From: Rapana venosa
Lineage: Eukaryota > Mollusca > Gastropoda > Neogastropoda > Muricidae
NCBI GenBank assembly: GCA_028751875.1
Contig: CM054154.1
Span: 57,017,072-57,081,071 of the forward strand
Reading direction: 5' to 3'
DNA: 64,000 nt
The notes below the pieces were generated by a model that worked only from the letters and a program-made list of their open reading frames with translations, was not told the origin of the DNA and did not search any database. How positions within the stretch are numbered: position 1 is the stretch's first letter; each line of letters begins with the position of its first letter. The translations under genes and the position numbers were made by a program. This document shows, piece after piece, positions 31,581-44,047 of this stretch.

Positions 31581-32862
31581 GCTCAAAGTTATTTTGAATC
31601 AACTCAAGAAGGAGGCAGAAGAACACCTTGCAAAGGAACAAGCTGGGTTCAGGGCAGGCAGGAGCACAATCGAACAGATTTTTAACTGCCACATCCTGAT
31701 GGAAAAACATCTTCAACATCAGAGAGACCTGTTCCACAACTTCATCGACTTCAAGAAAGCTTTCGACAGAGTAAGGCACAAAGGCCTGTGGCAGGGCCTC
31801 AGAATTTTGGCATTGAAGAAGGGCAAATGCAAACCATTCAAGCACTAACAACATCGCAAGCATGCAGTCCTTCTGAACAATCAGGCGGAGACTACTTCAA
31901 AACCACAGTTGGGTCCGACAAGGATGCCTGTTATCTCCCCGTCCTGTTTAATCGTTCTTGGGAAAAAATTATGAGAGAGACCCTCCATGAAAAACCAATC
32001 TACCATCTTTCCCTTGGCGGGAGACCCCTCAACAACTGCGGTTTGCCGATGACATTGACCTCATGGCGGAAGTAACACAGAGCTGCAAATCTTACGACCA
32101 GACTTGAGAACAGAGCTGGAGCATATGGGATGGAGGTGAGCTCGGAGAAAAGTAAAGTACTTGTGAACAGCACGAGCAACGCCACTGCTAAAATTTACAT
32201 GAACGGCCAACAACTGGAGGAGGTAGACGCTTTTAAATACCTTGGCGCTACACTCACAAAGGACGGGCGATCAACAACAGAAATCTAAGTCAGAATAGCC
32301 ATGGCATCACCTTCCATGACAAAACTCACCACCATATGGAAAAGTAAAGAGGTCAGTTTCCCAATCAAGCTAAAGCTCTACAAAGCCCTAATTCAGACTA
32401 TCCTGCTGTACGGAAGTGAAACCTGGACATTGACTGCTGAAACAGCAAAGCGAATCCAGTCATTTGAAACAAAATGCCATAGAAAACTGCTGGGCATATC
32501 CTGGAGAGAACGAAAGACCAATGAATTTGTCAAGAGTCAAATAACACGGCTGGCAGGTCCACAGGAACCCCTTCTCACCATCAGTCAAGAAGAAAAAGCT
32601 GACATGGTTCGGCCACGTCACCCACCACAACACTCTGCCAAAAACAGTACTGCAGGGAACACTCGAAGGTGGCAGAAAGAGGTGAAGACAGAACAAGTCA
32701 TGGATGGACAACATCAGAGAATGGACCAGGATGAATGACTCGGCACTACTGCGCAGAGCCGAGGACCGAGATGGATGGAGGAGGCTTACCACGGCATCAT
32801 CTTTCGTGTCTCCCACACGACCGCCAAGGTCACGGATCTGATGATGATGATGATGATGATGT
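31567..32862 (+). mobile_element. RTE-like LINE, right part
   Basis: RT from the fingers to the C-terminus, followed by a short non-coding segment and the 3' tail GGATC(TGA)n at 32835-32861. It continues the element at 28380-30269. No target duplication for the host element was found, partly because GT-rich simple sequence follows the tail. Confidence 0.87.
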
Positions 32863-32924
32863 ATGTGTGAGCGCGCGCACGTGTGTGTGTGTGAGTGAGT
32901 GTGTGTGTGTGTGTGTGATCGGCC

Positions 32925-34130
32925 ACAACACCTACATGTGCCAGGTGCTTCCTGGCTGTGTGTCAGTTTCAAGTTGTTAGTTATCTCAAGCACATGTGTG
33001 CCGTGCGCATCTTCTTGTAGTTACATGTGTGTGATGTGCACAGCACCGCCTATGAGTGTGTGTGCGGGCGCCTATGTGTGAGTATAGGGTATGCTGCATG
33101 TATTTATGCCATTTTGTGTGTGTATATGTGTCTGCTTGTGTGTGTATGTGTGTGTGCATGTGTGCTCATGTGTGTGTGTTTATTTATTTTGCTTAATCTT
33201 TTATTTCGAGGATAATGGAATAAGCACTCATGTGCTTTTTTAAAATCTAGTTCCCATGTATATGCAGTTTTGTAAATTTTGTCATCCCTTTTGTGTGCAT
33301 GTGTGTTTTCTTTCTGCTGTTTTTTGGTGTTGCTTTGATGTCAAAGTGTAGGCCTGTGTGCAATTTGTTCTTTTTTACACAACACAGAACTGATAAGTAG
33401 ATAAACATTTGATCACAACAATTTCTTAACAGGATCAGAAAATGCTTTTTGTACATTATCAGAAACATCAGTGAAATAAAAACCTGAGCCATTTGTGAGG
33501 TATCTTTGCTTGATGACAGTGTAGGATACTGACAAGACATCTGTTTTCTAGTGTGTTCTCGGGGCTATAATTATGAGCTGTACTGGAATTGGTTCAGCTG
33601 TAGCAAGGATACCGCTAAAAGCGATGAAACAGTAGACTGTGTAGGTGCTGTAACGCCTGACCAGCAGGAGTGTTTATAGAGAAGTCAGATAGTTGACACT
33701 AATGACTGCCCCAGACTCTCTCCCCACACTCTCCATCACCCTGCCTCTCACAGCAAGGTGTGTTTACTTATGGCCTGCTCTGCCAACAGGGACAATTTCG
33801 CAGCCAAAAAACATGGTTCGTCTGCATGCAGACATGTTCAATGTTTTCTCTATGTTCATTGTTTATATAATATAAACGGCTGCTTTTTTAGAGAGAGAGT
33901 TAGAAATGTCTGTTTTTTGTGATTGTGTTTCTTCCTGCACCTCTCCTGTTTATCTTCATGTCTGTTTGAACTGCTGTCACATCAACCAGTATGAAAGAAA
34001 GTACATGCAGTTTGGAGTCAAAAGAGTTCGTTTAAAGCTCATTTTAAAGAGTGTTTTGCTTGTCGTTTTTTGACAATTCACTGTGCAAGAGGCTGTGTGA
34101 AAGACACAAGGGTAATTTACCACTGAACAG
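32925..34130. repeat. Repeat block D1, copy 1
   Basis: About 1.2 kb matching 42893-44000 in the same orientation, starting with GGCCAC(A/G)ACACCTACATG and including GAGGATAATGGAATAAGC (33208) and CAATTTCTTAACAGGATC (33418). It contains the F2-left repeat near its right end. No coding is supported. A 90-base part (33195-33290) also occurs at 60160-60250. Confidence 0.85.
33824..34000 (+). repeat. Dispersed repeat F2-left, copy 2
   Basis: Matches 20535-20712. Here the AGTATGAAAGAAAGTA end is not followed by the hAT-like coding sequence but by CATGCAGTTTGGAGTC, which is shared with the D1 copy at 43890-43900. Confidence 0.8.
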
Positions 34131-34164
34131 GCTACAGGGCAAGGGCTAGGGGCTAGTGCTGCCT

Positions 34165-34650
34165 TTTCTTTTTGCTGGTATAAATTGGGGTTATAAATTT
34201 GGGGGTCACGTAGTATCTTCTATAGAGTGTGAGTCGAAAAAAATGTTGGTGATTTTCACAGATTTTTTAAGCCTGAAAAAATGGACTGTGCACTTGTTTT
34301 TTGGATTGAGCAATACTAGGTAGTCACGAGAAAGTTGGAAATAACCATCAAATGAGGTTTTGCCTGTATTCCTACAGCCTTGACCGCCCATGCATATTGC
34401 ATAAGGAAGCTAGCAGACAAAGGATTGAGGGGGTACAGTGTTTGCTGACAAATTAAAAAATTTGAAACCTACCAAATTTGTTCGACATCACATGAGTTTT
34501 GAGTCAGAGGCTAGTCTTTCACAAAAGTGGTTTTTATTTCTGTGGATGCCTTAGTAGGTGCGGTATGAATATAAGAGTTACATAGAAAAACAGAAGGAAA
34601 AAGAGTGATTTTTTAATACCGGTGTGCAACCTGTATACATTCAGGGCTGT
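34165..34650. repeat. Repeat block D2, copy 1
   Basis: About 480 bases from CTGGTATAAAT to TAATACCGGTGT match 41318-41765 at high identity (GGGGGTCACGTAGTATC, ATGGACTGTGCACTTG, AGGTGCGGTATGAATATA). No coding is supported. In this copy D2 follows D1; in the other copy it precedes D1. Confidence 0.85.
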
Positions 34651-36189
34651 TTTGCAAGGGGGTATTTTGAACATCTGCTGGCTTAGTTTTGGGGCCAGTA
34701 TCATTGCTGTAAGTATTTTAGAGCATCATAATAATTGAAAATGCTGTTTGTCAGCTACTTCTTTCTTTTTAATGAAAACCTCTCTAGGACTGTTTACCAT
34801 AGCAACAATGTGAGCGAGAGAAGTTTGAGCCAATCTTCAGCATACCTGGCACCTCAGAATGATGTATATCAGTTATTGAAGTGTATTTCTGTATCATGTG
34901 GATATATTTTTAGTAAGATTTGGGCATTGAAAAGTACATTCAGTAACAGATTTTAGTGTGTGTTGAGTCGGCATGATGTCAACACCTGGATTTACATTCC
35001 CTTGTGTGTGTGTGCCTCATCAGCATGCATATTTCAGTTTTTCATATCAGTTTTGAGTCCAAACAGCTTCACTGAGATAAAAAAAAAAAAGAATAAAACT
35101 GCAGGAAAAGGGTGACGGGGGTGGGGGAGAGAGCAGTGTTTACTTTTTATGTCTTCTGTAAGTGAAACTGAAAATGTCATTTGGTTGATCTTTTTTTTCT
35201 TTTAAAATATATATATATATATATATTTTGCTTTGTTTTCATGTGGTTTTGCTGATGGTTTTTCCTTCACCAACAAGTTCCCCCCCCCCCCCCCCCCCCC
35301 CTCCCAACCTGCTTTTCTGCCACAAAGACAAAATTGCCAACAAAGAGAATCGGGTCCCAAATCAGCAGCTAGGTTGGAGGGGGATGGGGAGGGAGGAAAG
35401 AAGGGGAGGGAAGAAGATGAACATAAAAAGTGGTCTGTAGGGTGAGTGTAGTTCACAAACAATGCAGTTATACCTATTGATCTTGTATCACCATATGTAT
35501 GTATGTATATGTATATGATATGTATTTCCACACATGCAAAGGGGAAAGGGGGGTGTGGGGACCAAAGCAGTCTGGGTGGGAGTAGACCCCTGGATGATTA
35601 ATGCTAGACATAAGTATGAATAGTTAAATAACAAACTATGCTGTGTGCATTGTTTTGAGTCATATTTGATAGCCAACTGATGTTTCATGCAAACCTCCTT
35701 ATGCAGTGTATTTACAAAGTGGAGAAGCTTTTCATACTGTCAGAAGAAGTAAAATGTGAGCCAAGAGGCACCACTGGGTAGGTTTTCAGCCTTTCATGAA
35801 CACTTTGAATCCTCTTTTCTTATTAAAAATGAAAAGATCATTACCTACATCTGTAAAGTGCAGCTACTGTCAAAGAGAATAGACTTACACATGCAAAAAC
35901 AGTTTTTTCACTGTTACCACATTTTCAAAAGGAATAATACTAGGAGAAAAGTAATAAAATTTCAGTTATGAAAAAGGTTTGAGACACTGTAGACATTAAA
36001 CTGTGGATTGCATTGCCTTATTTCATGCCAGATATTAGCTGTGGAAGAGGAGTGCTTGAATCACTATAGAACCAGTCTGTTGGCCTGTCGCGAAGGGAGA
36101 GAAATCCAAATAAAGGGGTTGGTATCAAAAAGGCCTCCTTTTCCATTATGAAGTAAAATAATAGACTTTTTAAAAAACATATTTGGGTT

Positions 36190-36192
<3 letters not shown>
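34651..36192. other. Stretch without recognised gene
   Basis: Holds a (TA)n run (35208-35228), a C-run (35280-35301) and a (TATG)-like run (35494-35526). Open frames across it are proline or tyrosine/isoleucine simple-sequence artefacts or lack any motif. Confidence 0.55.
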
Positions 36193-36238
<46 letters not shown>

Positions 36239-39200
36239 ATGGAATTTATACAGCGCTATATCTTGCACACAAAAAAATCAAAGCGCTCTCATTCATCCTA
36301 TTCTTTCACATGCAGCCAGTTACGATTAAAAGATTTTTACAAATTCAAATGAAAACACACACACCCGCACAATTAACAGTTTTTTTTACAAATACAACTG
36401 TAAACACACACACGCGCGCGCCCCCCCCCCCCCCACACACAAAACACACACACACGCACAATTAACAGTTTTTTACAAATACAAATGTAACACACACCTG
36501 AGATGCACCTACACAACCACAACACACAAAAAACAAATTTTGTACACTCGGGCAGGCAAATGGGGGGGGGGGGGGGGGGGGAGTTGGTTATTGAGGGCAG
36601 GGACAGAAATGAGATGAAACAAGAGGAGAGAATCTTAGGTTGAAATAAATGGCCCTTTGGGCTGGATTTAAAAGCATCATAAGTAGGCTTTGACAAGGGT
36701 GAGAGGGAGGTCGTTCCAGATCACTGGACCAGAAACAGAGAAAGAGCGACGGCCAACAATGGACTGGTTGAATCTAGGTATTCTTAAGCACAAGGTATCT
36801 GCAGCAGAGCTGAGGGAACGAGAAGGAGTGTACAGGTGAAGACATTCACAGAGGTAGGAAGGTGCTGTTTTGTGGAGACTTTTGTAACAGATGGTATAGA
36901 TCTTATAGTTTACCCTCTGTGGCACAGGCAGCCAGTGGAGAGATCGCAAGAGAGGAGTAATGTGCTCAGATTTTTTCTTTCTGAGGACTAGTCGAGCTGC
37001 AGAGTTTTGTATACTTTGAAGAGGGTGGATAGATGATGCTGGCAGACCAGCCAGAAGAGATTTGCAATAGTCAGACGTGAGAGAATGAGAGATGTGACTA
37101 GTTTGGTTTGTTGCATCAGTGGACAGATACTTTCGAACTGCACTAATGCGCCGTAATTGATAGTAGCACGACTGGCAGGTTTGGGTGATGAGTTTTTGCA
37201 TGGAGAGCGTGTTTATCAATAACTACCCCTAGATATTTCACTACGTGGATGAGGGACAGAGTATTGTAAAATTCTATTGAACTGTTGTAATGGAAGAGAG
37301 TTTGTGTTTGGTCCCTATAAGCATGGCTTCGGTTTTATCTGCATTTAGTTGTAACTTGTTCTCTATCATCCAATTTTGGATATCTTGAAGGCAGCAGGAC
37401 ATATTTGTCAAGAGAGAAGGCAATTTTCGGGAGTTTCACGCTAAGAATTTGAGAGTCGTCTGCATAAAAATGATAGTGATTTGATGACGGTTTTTATATG
37501 TGAAAGTGGGGCAGTGTAGAGAGTGAAAAGAACAGGGCCAAGAACCAAACCCCTGTGGGGACCCAAAATCCATTTGGCGGGTGCTGATTGAATCTTATTT
37601 ACTTAACTGTGTGGAATCTTTCCCTGTAAGGTATGAACTAAACCCAGGTGAGGGCTGTGTCTTTAATCCCAAACGTGTTCTGGAGAGGGTAGATAAAAAT
37701 TGTTTTGTCTATAGTGTCAAAGGCTGCAGACAAGTCGAGGAGAGTGAGAAGGGATATTTTTCCCGGGAGTCAGAAGCGTGCAAAGCGTGTTTAAGGTGTG
37801 GGACAAGGGTGGTCTCGGTGCTTTTGGTTGGCGCGATAGGCAGACTGAAAGGGGGAAGGTGATTGTTGGAATGAAGATGGCTATTGAGTTGTTTCAGAAC
37901 AACTTTTTCAAGGACTTTAGAGATAAAAGATAGGTTAGAAACAGGCCTTTTAATTTTCAGAATGTTAGGGTCGAGGTCGTGCTTTTTTGAGTAGAGGTGA
38001 AACTATAGCAGTTTTGAGAGCTGAGGGAAAAAAATTCCCTGAGAGAAGAGATGAGTTTACTATTTTCGTGATAGTTGGTATGAGCTGTGGAATGCACTGA
38101 GTGAGAAGAGAAGCAGGTATAGGATCGAGATCACATGATTTTATTGTCATTTCTTTCAAAAATTGTCTTGATTTCTTCTACTTTTTGGGATGAAAGAAAA
38201 GGGAGAGGAATGCCAGTGAATTGGGATTCAGGAGGTGGGGGTTGGAAAGATGTCTGATCCAGTCTGGACGAATGTTGGGGAAACTTTGTCAGAGAAGAAT
38301 GAAGAAAACATAGCAGGAAGTTCGGAAGGGCTGTGAACAGTGGGTAGAGGGCTTGACTTTGCGGATCCCAGAAGAGTTGAGGTGAGGGAAATGAGAGATT
38401 TCATGGACGTAGCATCAAGAACTTGAGCAGAGTAATACTTTGTCTTTGCTGAATGGATTAAGGGTTTAACTTTGTTGATTTGTTTTCGAAAGAGTTGTTT
38501 ATTTATTTCAGTTTTTGTTTTTCGCCATTGTCGCCCCGATTGTCGGCGTTTGCGTTTTGCGACCAGGATATCATGGTGTACCATGGGCGCAGGGCCTATC
38601 AGGAAGAATGAGGTCGTGGGAGGCGTGTGCTCATCGAGCAGTTGGCCAAGAACAGTGTTGTGGGTTTAGACGGTTCAGTGTGGTCAGGGTTTAGTGATAG
38701 GCGTTCAGCAGCTTGGGTAGAGAAAGTTTGGATATCTAGGCCTTGGATTGCGAGGGTGATGCATTTTTTCTTTTAATAGGCCTTGCAATGTTGAAAAAGA
38801 AAAGATGGCAGAATGATCAAAAAGCATTCTTTAAAGTGACCGATACAGATGTGACGAGATCTAGTGAAACATCAGTGATGAGCCAATCTAAAATATGACC
38901 CGATCTGTGTGTAGCTTCATTACCAGCTGGGACGAGAGTGGTTAGACAAATAAAGAGAAAGACGCTTGGGGTCAGGAGAAGACTGGTTGTCAAGGTGGAA
39001 GTTAAAGTCGCCAAGAATAATAAGTTTCTTGGAGAGAGGCTGTAGTGATCAAGGAGAGATTGGAATTCTTGATGAAAAAGGGGGGAAAATGTCAGATTGT
39101 TTTACGGGGTGGGAGGTGGGCGGGAAAAGGGAGCAGAAATGACAGAAGGCGGGTTTGGTTGAGGTTGAGTTCACAGATTCGAAAAAATTCGGTGAGAAAG

Positions 39201-39985
39201 GGGGGGGTTGGGGAAAAAGAAAGAGCCGATTCAGCGTGGTCCTGTAAACGACAGCGATTCATCAGGGGGGATTCGGGGAAGGAAAGAGTCTTATAGCAGG
39301 TGGGGTTACTGTTTTTATAGGTTCATGCCCGTTGTTTTTTAACCATTTCTGTAAAAAAAGTTAAATCTAGTTTTTTCAGAGATAAAATCGGAAGAAAATC
39401 AGCTTTCATGGGCAAAAGATTGTACATTGTGCAGACAGATTGAAGAATATTTGAAGGAGAGAGACTTTAAGGAGAAAGTGGGAGTTAGGACAAGGTTGGG
39501 AGAAGTTGAAGGCGATGTCAGATAAGTAGACAGTGGAAGCAGGCAAGAGCTTAGATGGTGGGTCAGGGTGAAGGGTGGTAAAGGAAATGAGTCAGGCAGG
39601 GATCTGAATCTTTTACACAGCATGAAGCAATTACATAGAAAAGTTTTCACATGAAGATAAATCAGTTAACAGGGGAAGCATGTCACGGGGGAGATGGCAG
39701 TGGTCAGTTTACGGGGAAATGACGTCAAGGTAAGGGGGAGAACGTGGAGGCCAGGGACACTGCAGGCATTTACGTCTGCCTGCACGTGTTCCTTTCTTGA
39801 TTTTTCTTGAGAATACCTAGGTTTTAAATATTTGCTTTGTACTTCATCAATCCGTTTTGTTTGGGCCCAAATTTTCCCTAAGAATAGTGTCTCAGATTAC
39901 AGTGGTGTGTATTGGGGTGGGGTGAGGAAAGCTGGATTTGGTGGTGGGGGTGATGAAGTTCGTGAAGCACGTTGCATTTGTCACG
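36193..39985 (-). mobile_element. F1 family LINE copy c, antisense, near full length
   Basis: The left edge is (TAA)n (36193-36237) with TACAGCGCTATATCTTG. CA-rich and C/G homopolymer patches (36355-36600) lie in the 3' UTR. The RT, linker and endonuclease follow, and the 5' leader with NVQSFAHES (39400-39420) and the GTTCGTGAAGCACGTTGCA segment near 39960 corresponds to the 5' end of copy b. The C-terminal region is the best preserved of all F1 copies. Confidence 0.85.
36680..38990 (-). pseudogene. F1 reverse transcriptase, copy c
   Basis: The C-terminal 180 residues are open (37219-36677): LITQTCQSCYYQLRRISAVR, LLAGLPASSIHPLQSIQNSA, RSLHWLPVPQRVNYKIYTIC, and PVIWNDLPLTL. Motif C FYADDSQI (37446-37475) is intact. 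Motif A LLDLSAAFDTID lies at about 37700-37760. The linker WxHHDILVAKRKR and KTKYYSAQVLDATSMKSLIS (38570-38380) stays open for 118 residues. At least four frameshifts separate these parts. The LHWLPV-type C-terminus places F1 in the CR1/L2 group. Confidence 0.85.
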
Positions 39986-39989
39986 CTGC

Positions 39990-40819
39990 AGCAGGGTCAG
40001 GTAGAAAGGTGGCAAAAGGTAGCACAGCAAGTAAACAAAATTCATGTTGCCCTTTTTCAAACAAAAATTTACAAGGATGAAAATTTGAATTGAAATATTT
40101 TAAAAAAAAAATTTTTGGCAATTTCAAGAAAAACTGGTCTAACCTTCGAATCCAAGAAAAAACACAAACAATGGAAAAAAATGTCCTCATACGTAAAGAA
40201 AACACAAGAAAACACTCACTTTCACAGAGCCAACAATGCAGCCACAGGCGAAAAGCCAAAAAATCACCAAAGTTTAAAGTGTTGGGGCTTATATGACTTA
40301 ATTTAAAAAAGATTGGAGTGCATTTGTGTCATGGTATTGTACAAAGATGCGCAACAGGTAAAAATGCCTGTTTTGGGGGTAGGTTAAGAAAAAAAAAATA
40401 CTGCTCTTATTTTTGTTAGCTTTGCAATTTCATTTCTGTTGCCCCTTACATAGGGCTAGATTGCAGTATAAACAGTCTGTATATTACTTGTACATTTTTG
40501 ATCCAAGTAGTATGTTACATTTGTTTTAAAGCATCTGAATATACAGGACCGGCGCATAAAAGGTGGTTTTTCTGCAATACAGCCATAGTCAGGTGCTACT
40601 GGTTGGAACATTGTGGTTAGTGTGCTTTTTACTCAGAATTGCCTATAGAAGTATTTCAGAGAAATTGCCCGGGAAAAAAAATTTCGTTGCCCCTTTTTAC
40701 AGGTACTTCTTCTTCTTTTATGGCCAGGTCTGTTGCAAATCGGGGATCATAGCCTTCATTTCTCTCTGTTGTGTTTTTCTGATGAGTTTATTGTTGGGGG
40801 ATTCTTTCTCTTGCGTTTC
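39990..40819. other. Stretch without recognised gene
   Basis: AT-rich, with many short A and T runs. A hydrophobic open frame at 40563-41027 on the plus strand is partly antisense to a LINE fragment and is not supported as a gene. Confidence 0.5.
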
Positions 40820-41320
40820 TATTCAATGTCTGTGTATTTGTGCTTGTCTTCCTCCGTCTTTGTACCACAATCTGTCCACACAAATTTGCTTTTTATTTCC
40901 CTTTACTCTGTTAATTTGCCCAAAATATTTAGTGTATTTTCTGATGGTTTTGAGTGGGATCTTTGTACCGGCCATCCATACTTCTTCGTTTGATTTCTTT
41001 TCAGCCATGTATTCTATAATTCTTTGATAGACACATTTCTGTGCTTAAATTTCTTTCGAGGTCTTTGTCACGTCCGCATTTACATCCGTCAGAAAGTGGC
41101 ATATGTAGGCTTTCAGAGTGTTGATTTTGGTGCTGAGTCTTATATTTCTGTTGGTAAAGATGGGCTTCATCTTGGTGAATGTGTCTTTAGACAAAGCGAT
41201 TCTCTTCTTTATTTCTGTGTCGCATCTGGCGTCTGAAGTTATTGTGAAGCCCAAGTATTTAAAGGTGCAAACTTGTTTTATTCTTTCCCCTTTGCATAAA
41301 ATGTTACATACCACTGGTAT
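40820..41320 (-). mobile_element. LINE C-terminal fragment, antisense (RTE-like group)
   Basis: The minus strand reads VCNILCKGERIKQVCTFKYLG then SDARCDTEIKKRIALSKDTF and NRNIRLSTKINTLKAYI (41320-41130). It then shifts into KKSNEEVWMAGTKIPLKTIR and FGQINRVKGNKKQI (41000-40870). These are the palm-end (FKYLG) to C-terminal motifs (KSNEEV, GHINR-type) of RTE-like LINEs. The upstream RT core is missing: the 5' edge coincides with the start of repeat D2 at about 41318. Confidence 0.75.
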
Positions 41321-41765
41321 AAATCTGGGGGTCACGTAGTATCTTCTATAGAGTGCGAGTGGAAAAAAATGTTGGTGATTTTCACAGATTTTTTAAGCCT
41401 GAAAAAATGGACTGTGCACTTGGTTTTTGGGTTGAGGACATAGAGCAATACCAGGTAGTCACGAGAAAGTTGGAAATAACCATCAAATAAGGTTTGCCTG
41501 TATTCCTACAGCGTTGACCGCCCATGCATATTGCGTAAGGAAGCTAGCAGACGACAAAGGACTGAGGGGGTACAGTGTTTGCTGACAAATTAAAAAAATT
41601 GAAACCTACCAAATTTGTTCGACATCACATGAGTTTTGAGTCGGAGGCTAGTCTTTCACAAAAAGTGGTTTTTATTTCTGTGGATACCTTAGTAGGTGCG
41701 GTATGAATATAAGAGTTACATAGAAAAACAGAAGGAAAAGAGTGATTTTTTCATACCGGTGTCCA
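41318..41765. repeat. Repeat block D2, copy 2
   Basis: Matches 34165-34650 in the same orientation. Here it directly follows a LINE fragment and is followed by GTCCAGCCTATATATTTATATCC. Confidence 0.85.
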
Positions 41766-41769
41766 GCCT

Positions 41770-41870
41770 ATATATTTATATCCATGCGCTGCCAGCTGTG
41801 GGTCATGAACTTTGGCTGGGGAACTAAATGGAGGCATTGAGAAGCAGTGTCATTGAAGAACTACAGACTA
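41770..41870. repeat. Short dispersed repeat, clean copy
   Basis: The segment ATATCCATGCGCTGCCAGCT and GGCTGGGGAACTAAATGGAGG recurs in degraded form at 57112-57205. It has no coding content. Confidence 0.6.
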
Positions 41871-42026
41871 ATCAAAGTGTGAGGAGGAGCAAGTGTGAAG
41901 ATTTCTGCCCTTCAGACTAGGTATGTAGAGTTGACACACAGCTACACTCATGCCTTGCAGGTAGGTCAAGAATGCTGAGCTGTGGGGTGTGTTGAATGAC
42001 CTATTGCTGCTGTCACATGGACAGCA

Positions 42027-42400
42027 GGGCTGCTCAAAACATGAAAAACCAACTCTTTAGATGGTGGCTGGAACTTTCACTCCGTAACCTAAATTCCATC
42101 TGACTGCTATCTAGGCACCGCGCGGTCAGGGTATCCAAGTCCAGCGTCTCGCGGTGCCAGCACACTTTCCTTCTTTGCTGTCTATTAGCCACTGGGCGAA
42201 TTTTTATTTGAAAGGCTTATTTATCAATCGCTGCTGGATGTCCTACCTGATTTTTACAGTACTCATACTTAAGTGAACAAAACTTTAATACCTGCTTTAC
42301 TTGTTTGTGGTGACGGTTGTACGCTATTTTGGTTAACTAATTTTAAACAATTTTTTTACAAACACGGTGTTTCCCAAGAAACGAAGGGCTGAATGTTTGT
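42027..42400 (+). repeat. Dispersed repeat F2-right, copy 2
   Basis: Matches 21400-21790, including the perfect-arm hairpin. It is not preceded by the hAT-like coding sequence here but by CATGGACAGCAG. The GT array at 42412 follows directly. Confidence 0.85.
42114..42158. other. Conserved inverted repeat, second copy
   Basis: Arms GGCACCGCG (42114-42122) and CGCGGTGCC (42150-42158) with the loop containing ATCCAAGTCC. The arms are unchanged relative to 21484-21527 while the loop differs by an inserted base and a change. Confidence 0.6.
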
Positions 42401-42408
42401 GTGTTTTC

Positions 42409-42409
<1 letters not shown>

Positions 42410-42495
<86 letters not shown>

Positions 42496-42530
42496 GTGTG
42501 TGTAAGTAAGTAAGTAAGTCTTCAATTTTA
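42410..42530. repeat. (GT)n array with (AAGT)n end
   Basis: GT run interrupted by GGTG and TTG, then TAAGTAAGTAAGTAAGTC followed by TTCAATTTTAACG. On the minus strand the end reads as AT-rich sequence with a (CTTA)n tail, possibly the 3' end of another antisense LINE. Confidence 0.85.
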
Positions 42531-42581
42531 ACGTCTTTCCATTAAAGTGATACCAGACAGCCTAAAATAGGTGACTGAATA

Positions 42582-42609
42582 AGAGAGAGAGAGAGAGAGA
42601 GGAGAAGAG

Positions 42610-42644
<35 letters not shown>

Positions 42645-42695
42645 GAGAGAGAGAGAAGAGAGGAGAGAGAGGGGAGAAAGAGAAGGGGGGGGGAG
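42582..42695. repeat. (GA)n-rich array
   Basis: Interrupted GA/GAGAA repeats with a G-run near 42686. Ser-Leu frames on the minus strand are artefacts. Confidence 0.95.
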
Positions 42696-42892
42696 AGATC
42701 TACTTTGTGTGAGTGCATGTGTGTGTGTGTGTCCCTGCATGCATTGTGTGTGGTGTTATTTTGTGTGTTTGTGTGTGTGCAGGGATGTGCGTGGGCGCGC
42801 ATGTGTGCGTTTGCGGGTGGTGTGTGTTCGCGCACACGTGTGTGCGTGCGTGTATGTGCCCATGTATGCATGTGTGAGTGTGTGTGTGTGTG

Positions 42893-44000
42893 ATTGGCCA
42901 CAGCACCTACATGTGCCAGGTGCTTCCTGGCTGTGTGTCAGTTTCAAGTTGTTAGTTTTCTCAAGCACATGTGTGCCGTGCACATGTGCCCGTGTATGAG
43001 TGGCATGCATAATTATGTGTGAGTATAGGGTATGCATACATGTATTTATGCTTTTTGTATGTGTGTCTGCTTTTTGGTGTGTGCGTGTGTGTGCGGGGCA
43101 CATGCACTCATGTGTGGGGTGTTTATTTTTTTAGCTTATTCTTTTATTTCGAGGATAATGGAAAAAGCACTCATGTGCTTTAAAAAAAATCTAGTTCCGT
43201 GTATATGCAGTTTTGTAAATTTTCTCATTGGCTTTGTGTGTGTGTTTTCTTTCTGCTTTTTGGGGGTGTTGCTTTGATGTCCAAGTGTAAGCCTGTGTGC
43301 AATTTGTTCTTTTTTACACAACACAGAACTGATAAGTAGATAGACATTTGATCACAACAATTTCTTAACAGGATCAGAAAATACTTTTTGTGTAGTATCA
43401 GACATAAGTGAAATAAAACCCTTTAGCATTTGTGAGGTATCTTGGCTGATGGGCAGTATGGTACTGAAAGAATCTGTTTTTATGGTTCTCGGGGCTATAA
43501 TTATGAGCTGTATGGATTGGGTTATGAAAAACTTCAGCTGTAGGGAAGATACGCTAAAAGCTGTGAAACAGTAGACGTGTAGTGCTAACGCCGACCAGCA
43601 GGAGTGTTTATAGAGAAGTCAGATAGCTGACATAATGATGCCGACTTCTCCCCATCTCCATACCTGTTACGGGGTGGCCCAACAGGGTTATCTCGCTAGG
43701 GTTTGTTTATTTATGGCCTCTTTCGCAACAGTCAATGTGGCCCGCCTTATGGTATTTTTATTTTAAAATAAACAGTGATTTTTGAGAAGGGAGAGTTTGA
43801 ATGTCTGTTTTTTGTGATTGTGTTTCTGCCGCCTCTCTGTTTATTTCATGTCTTGTTTGATTGGCACAATCAACCAGTTTGAAAGAAAGTACTGGAGTTT
43901 TTGGGGCAAAGAAGCTGTTTAAGCATTTAAAGGTGTTTTGCTTGTTTATTTTTGACAATTCACTGTGCAGGGATGTGTGAAGACACAAGGGTAAAATTTT
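42893..44000. repeat. Repeat block D1, copy 2
   Basis: Matches 32925-34130. Identity is high to about 43400, then small deletions and homopolymer changes accumulate (for example CTGTGTAGGTGCTGTAACGCC in copy 1 against a shortened form here). This marks the entry into the low-quality block. Confidence 0.8.
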
Positions 44001-44047
44001 TCTGTGAAATCGTATAGTGCCACTTCCTTTTGCCCAAATTTATTTAT

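Larger units (their letters stand above)
29915..32830 (+). pseudogene. RTE-like reverse transcriptase, split by nested insertion
   Basis: Left of the insert: TVTAICQKIWETKQWPTEWT, QSLIIPLPKKGNLRQCQNYR, ISLISHASKI. Right of it: MLKVILNQLKKEAEEHLAKE, QAGFRAGRSTIEQIF, FHNFIDFKKAFDRVRHKGLW (motif A), motif C RFADDIDLM near 32040-32065 with both Asp residues, FKYLGATLTKDG, TILLYGSETWTLTAETAKRI and LLGISWRERKTNE. The coding phase is the same across the insert (SHASKI joined to MLKV). Other lesions include a stop after TEI near 32287 and shifts near 31835 and 32600. Confidence 0.87.

Noticed and set aside
40563..41027. 154-residue hydrophobic frame on the plus strand
   Set aside because: It overlaps an antisense LINE C-terminus that has clear family motifs. 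Hydrophobicity follows from T-rich sequence, and no membrane protein family is recognised.
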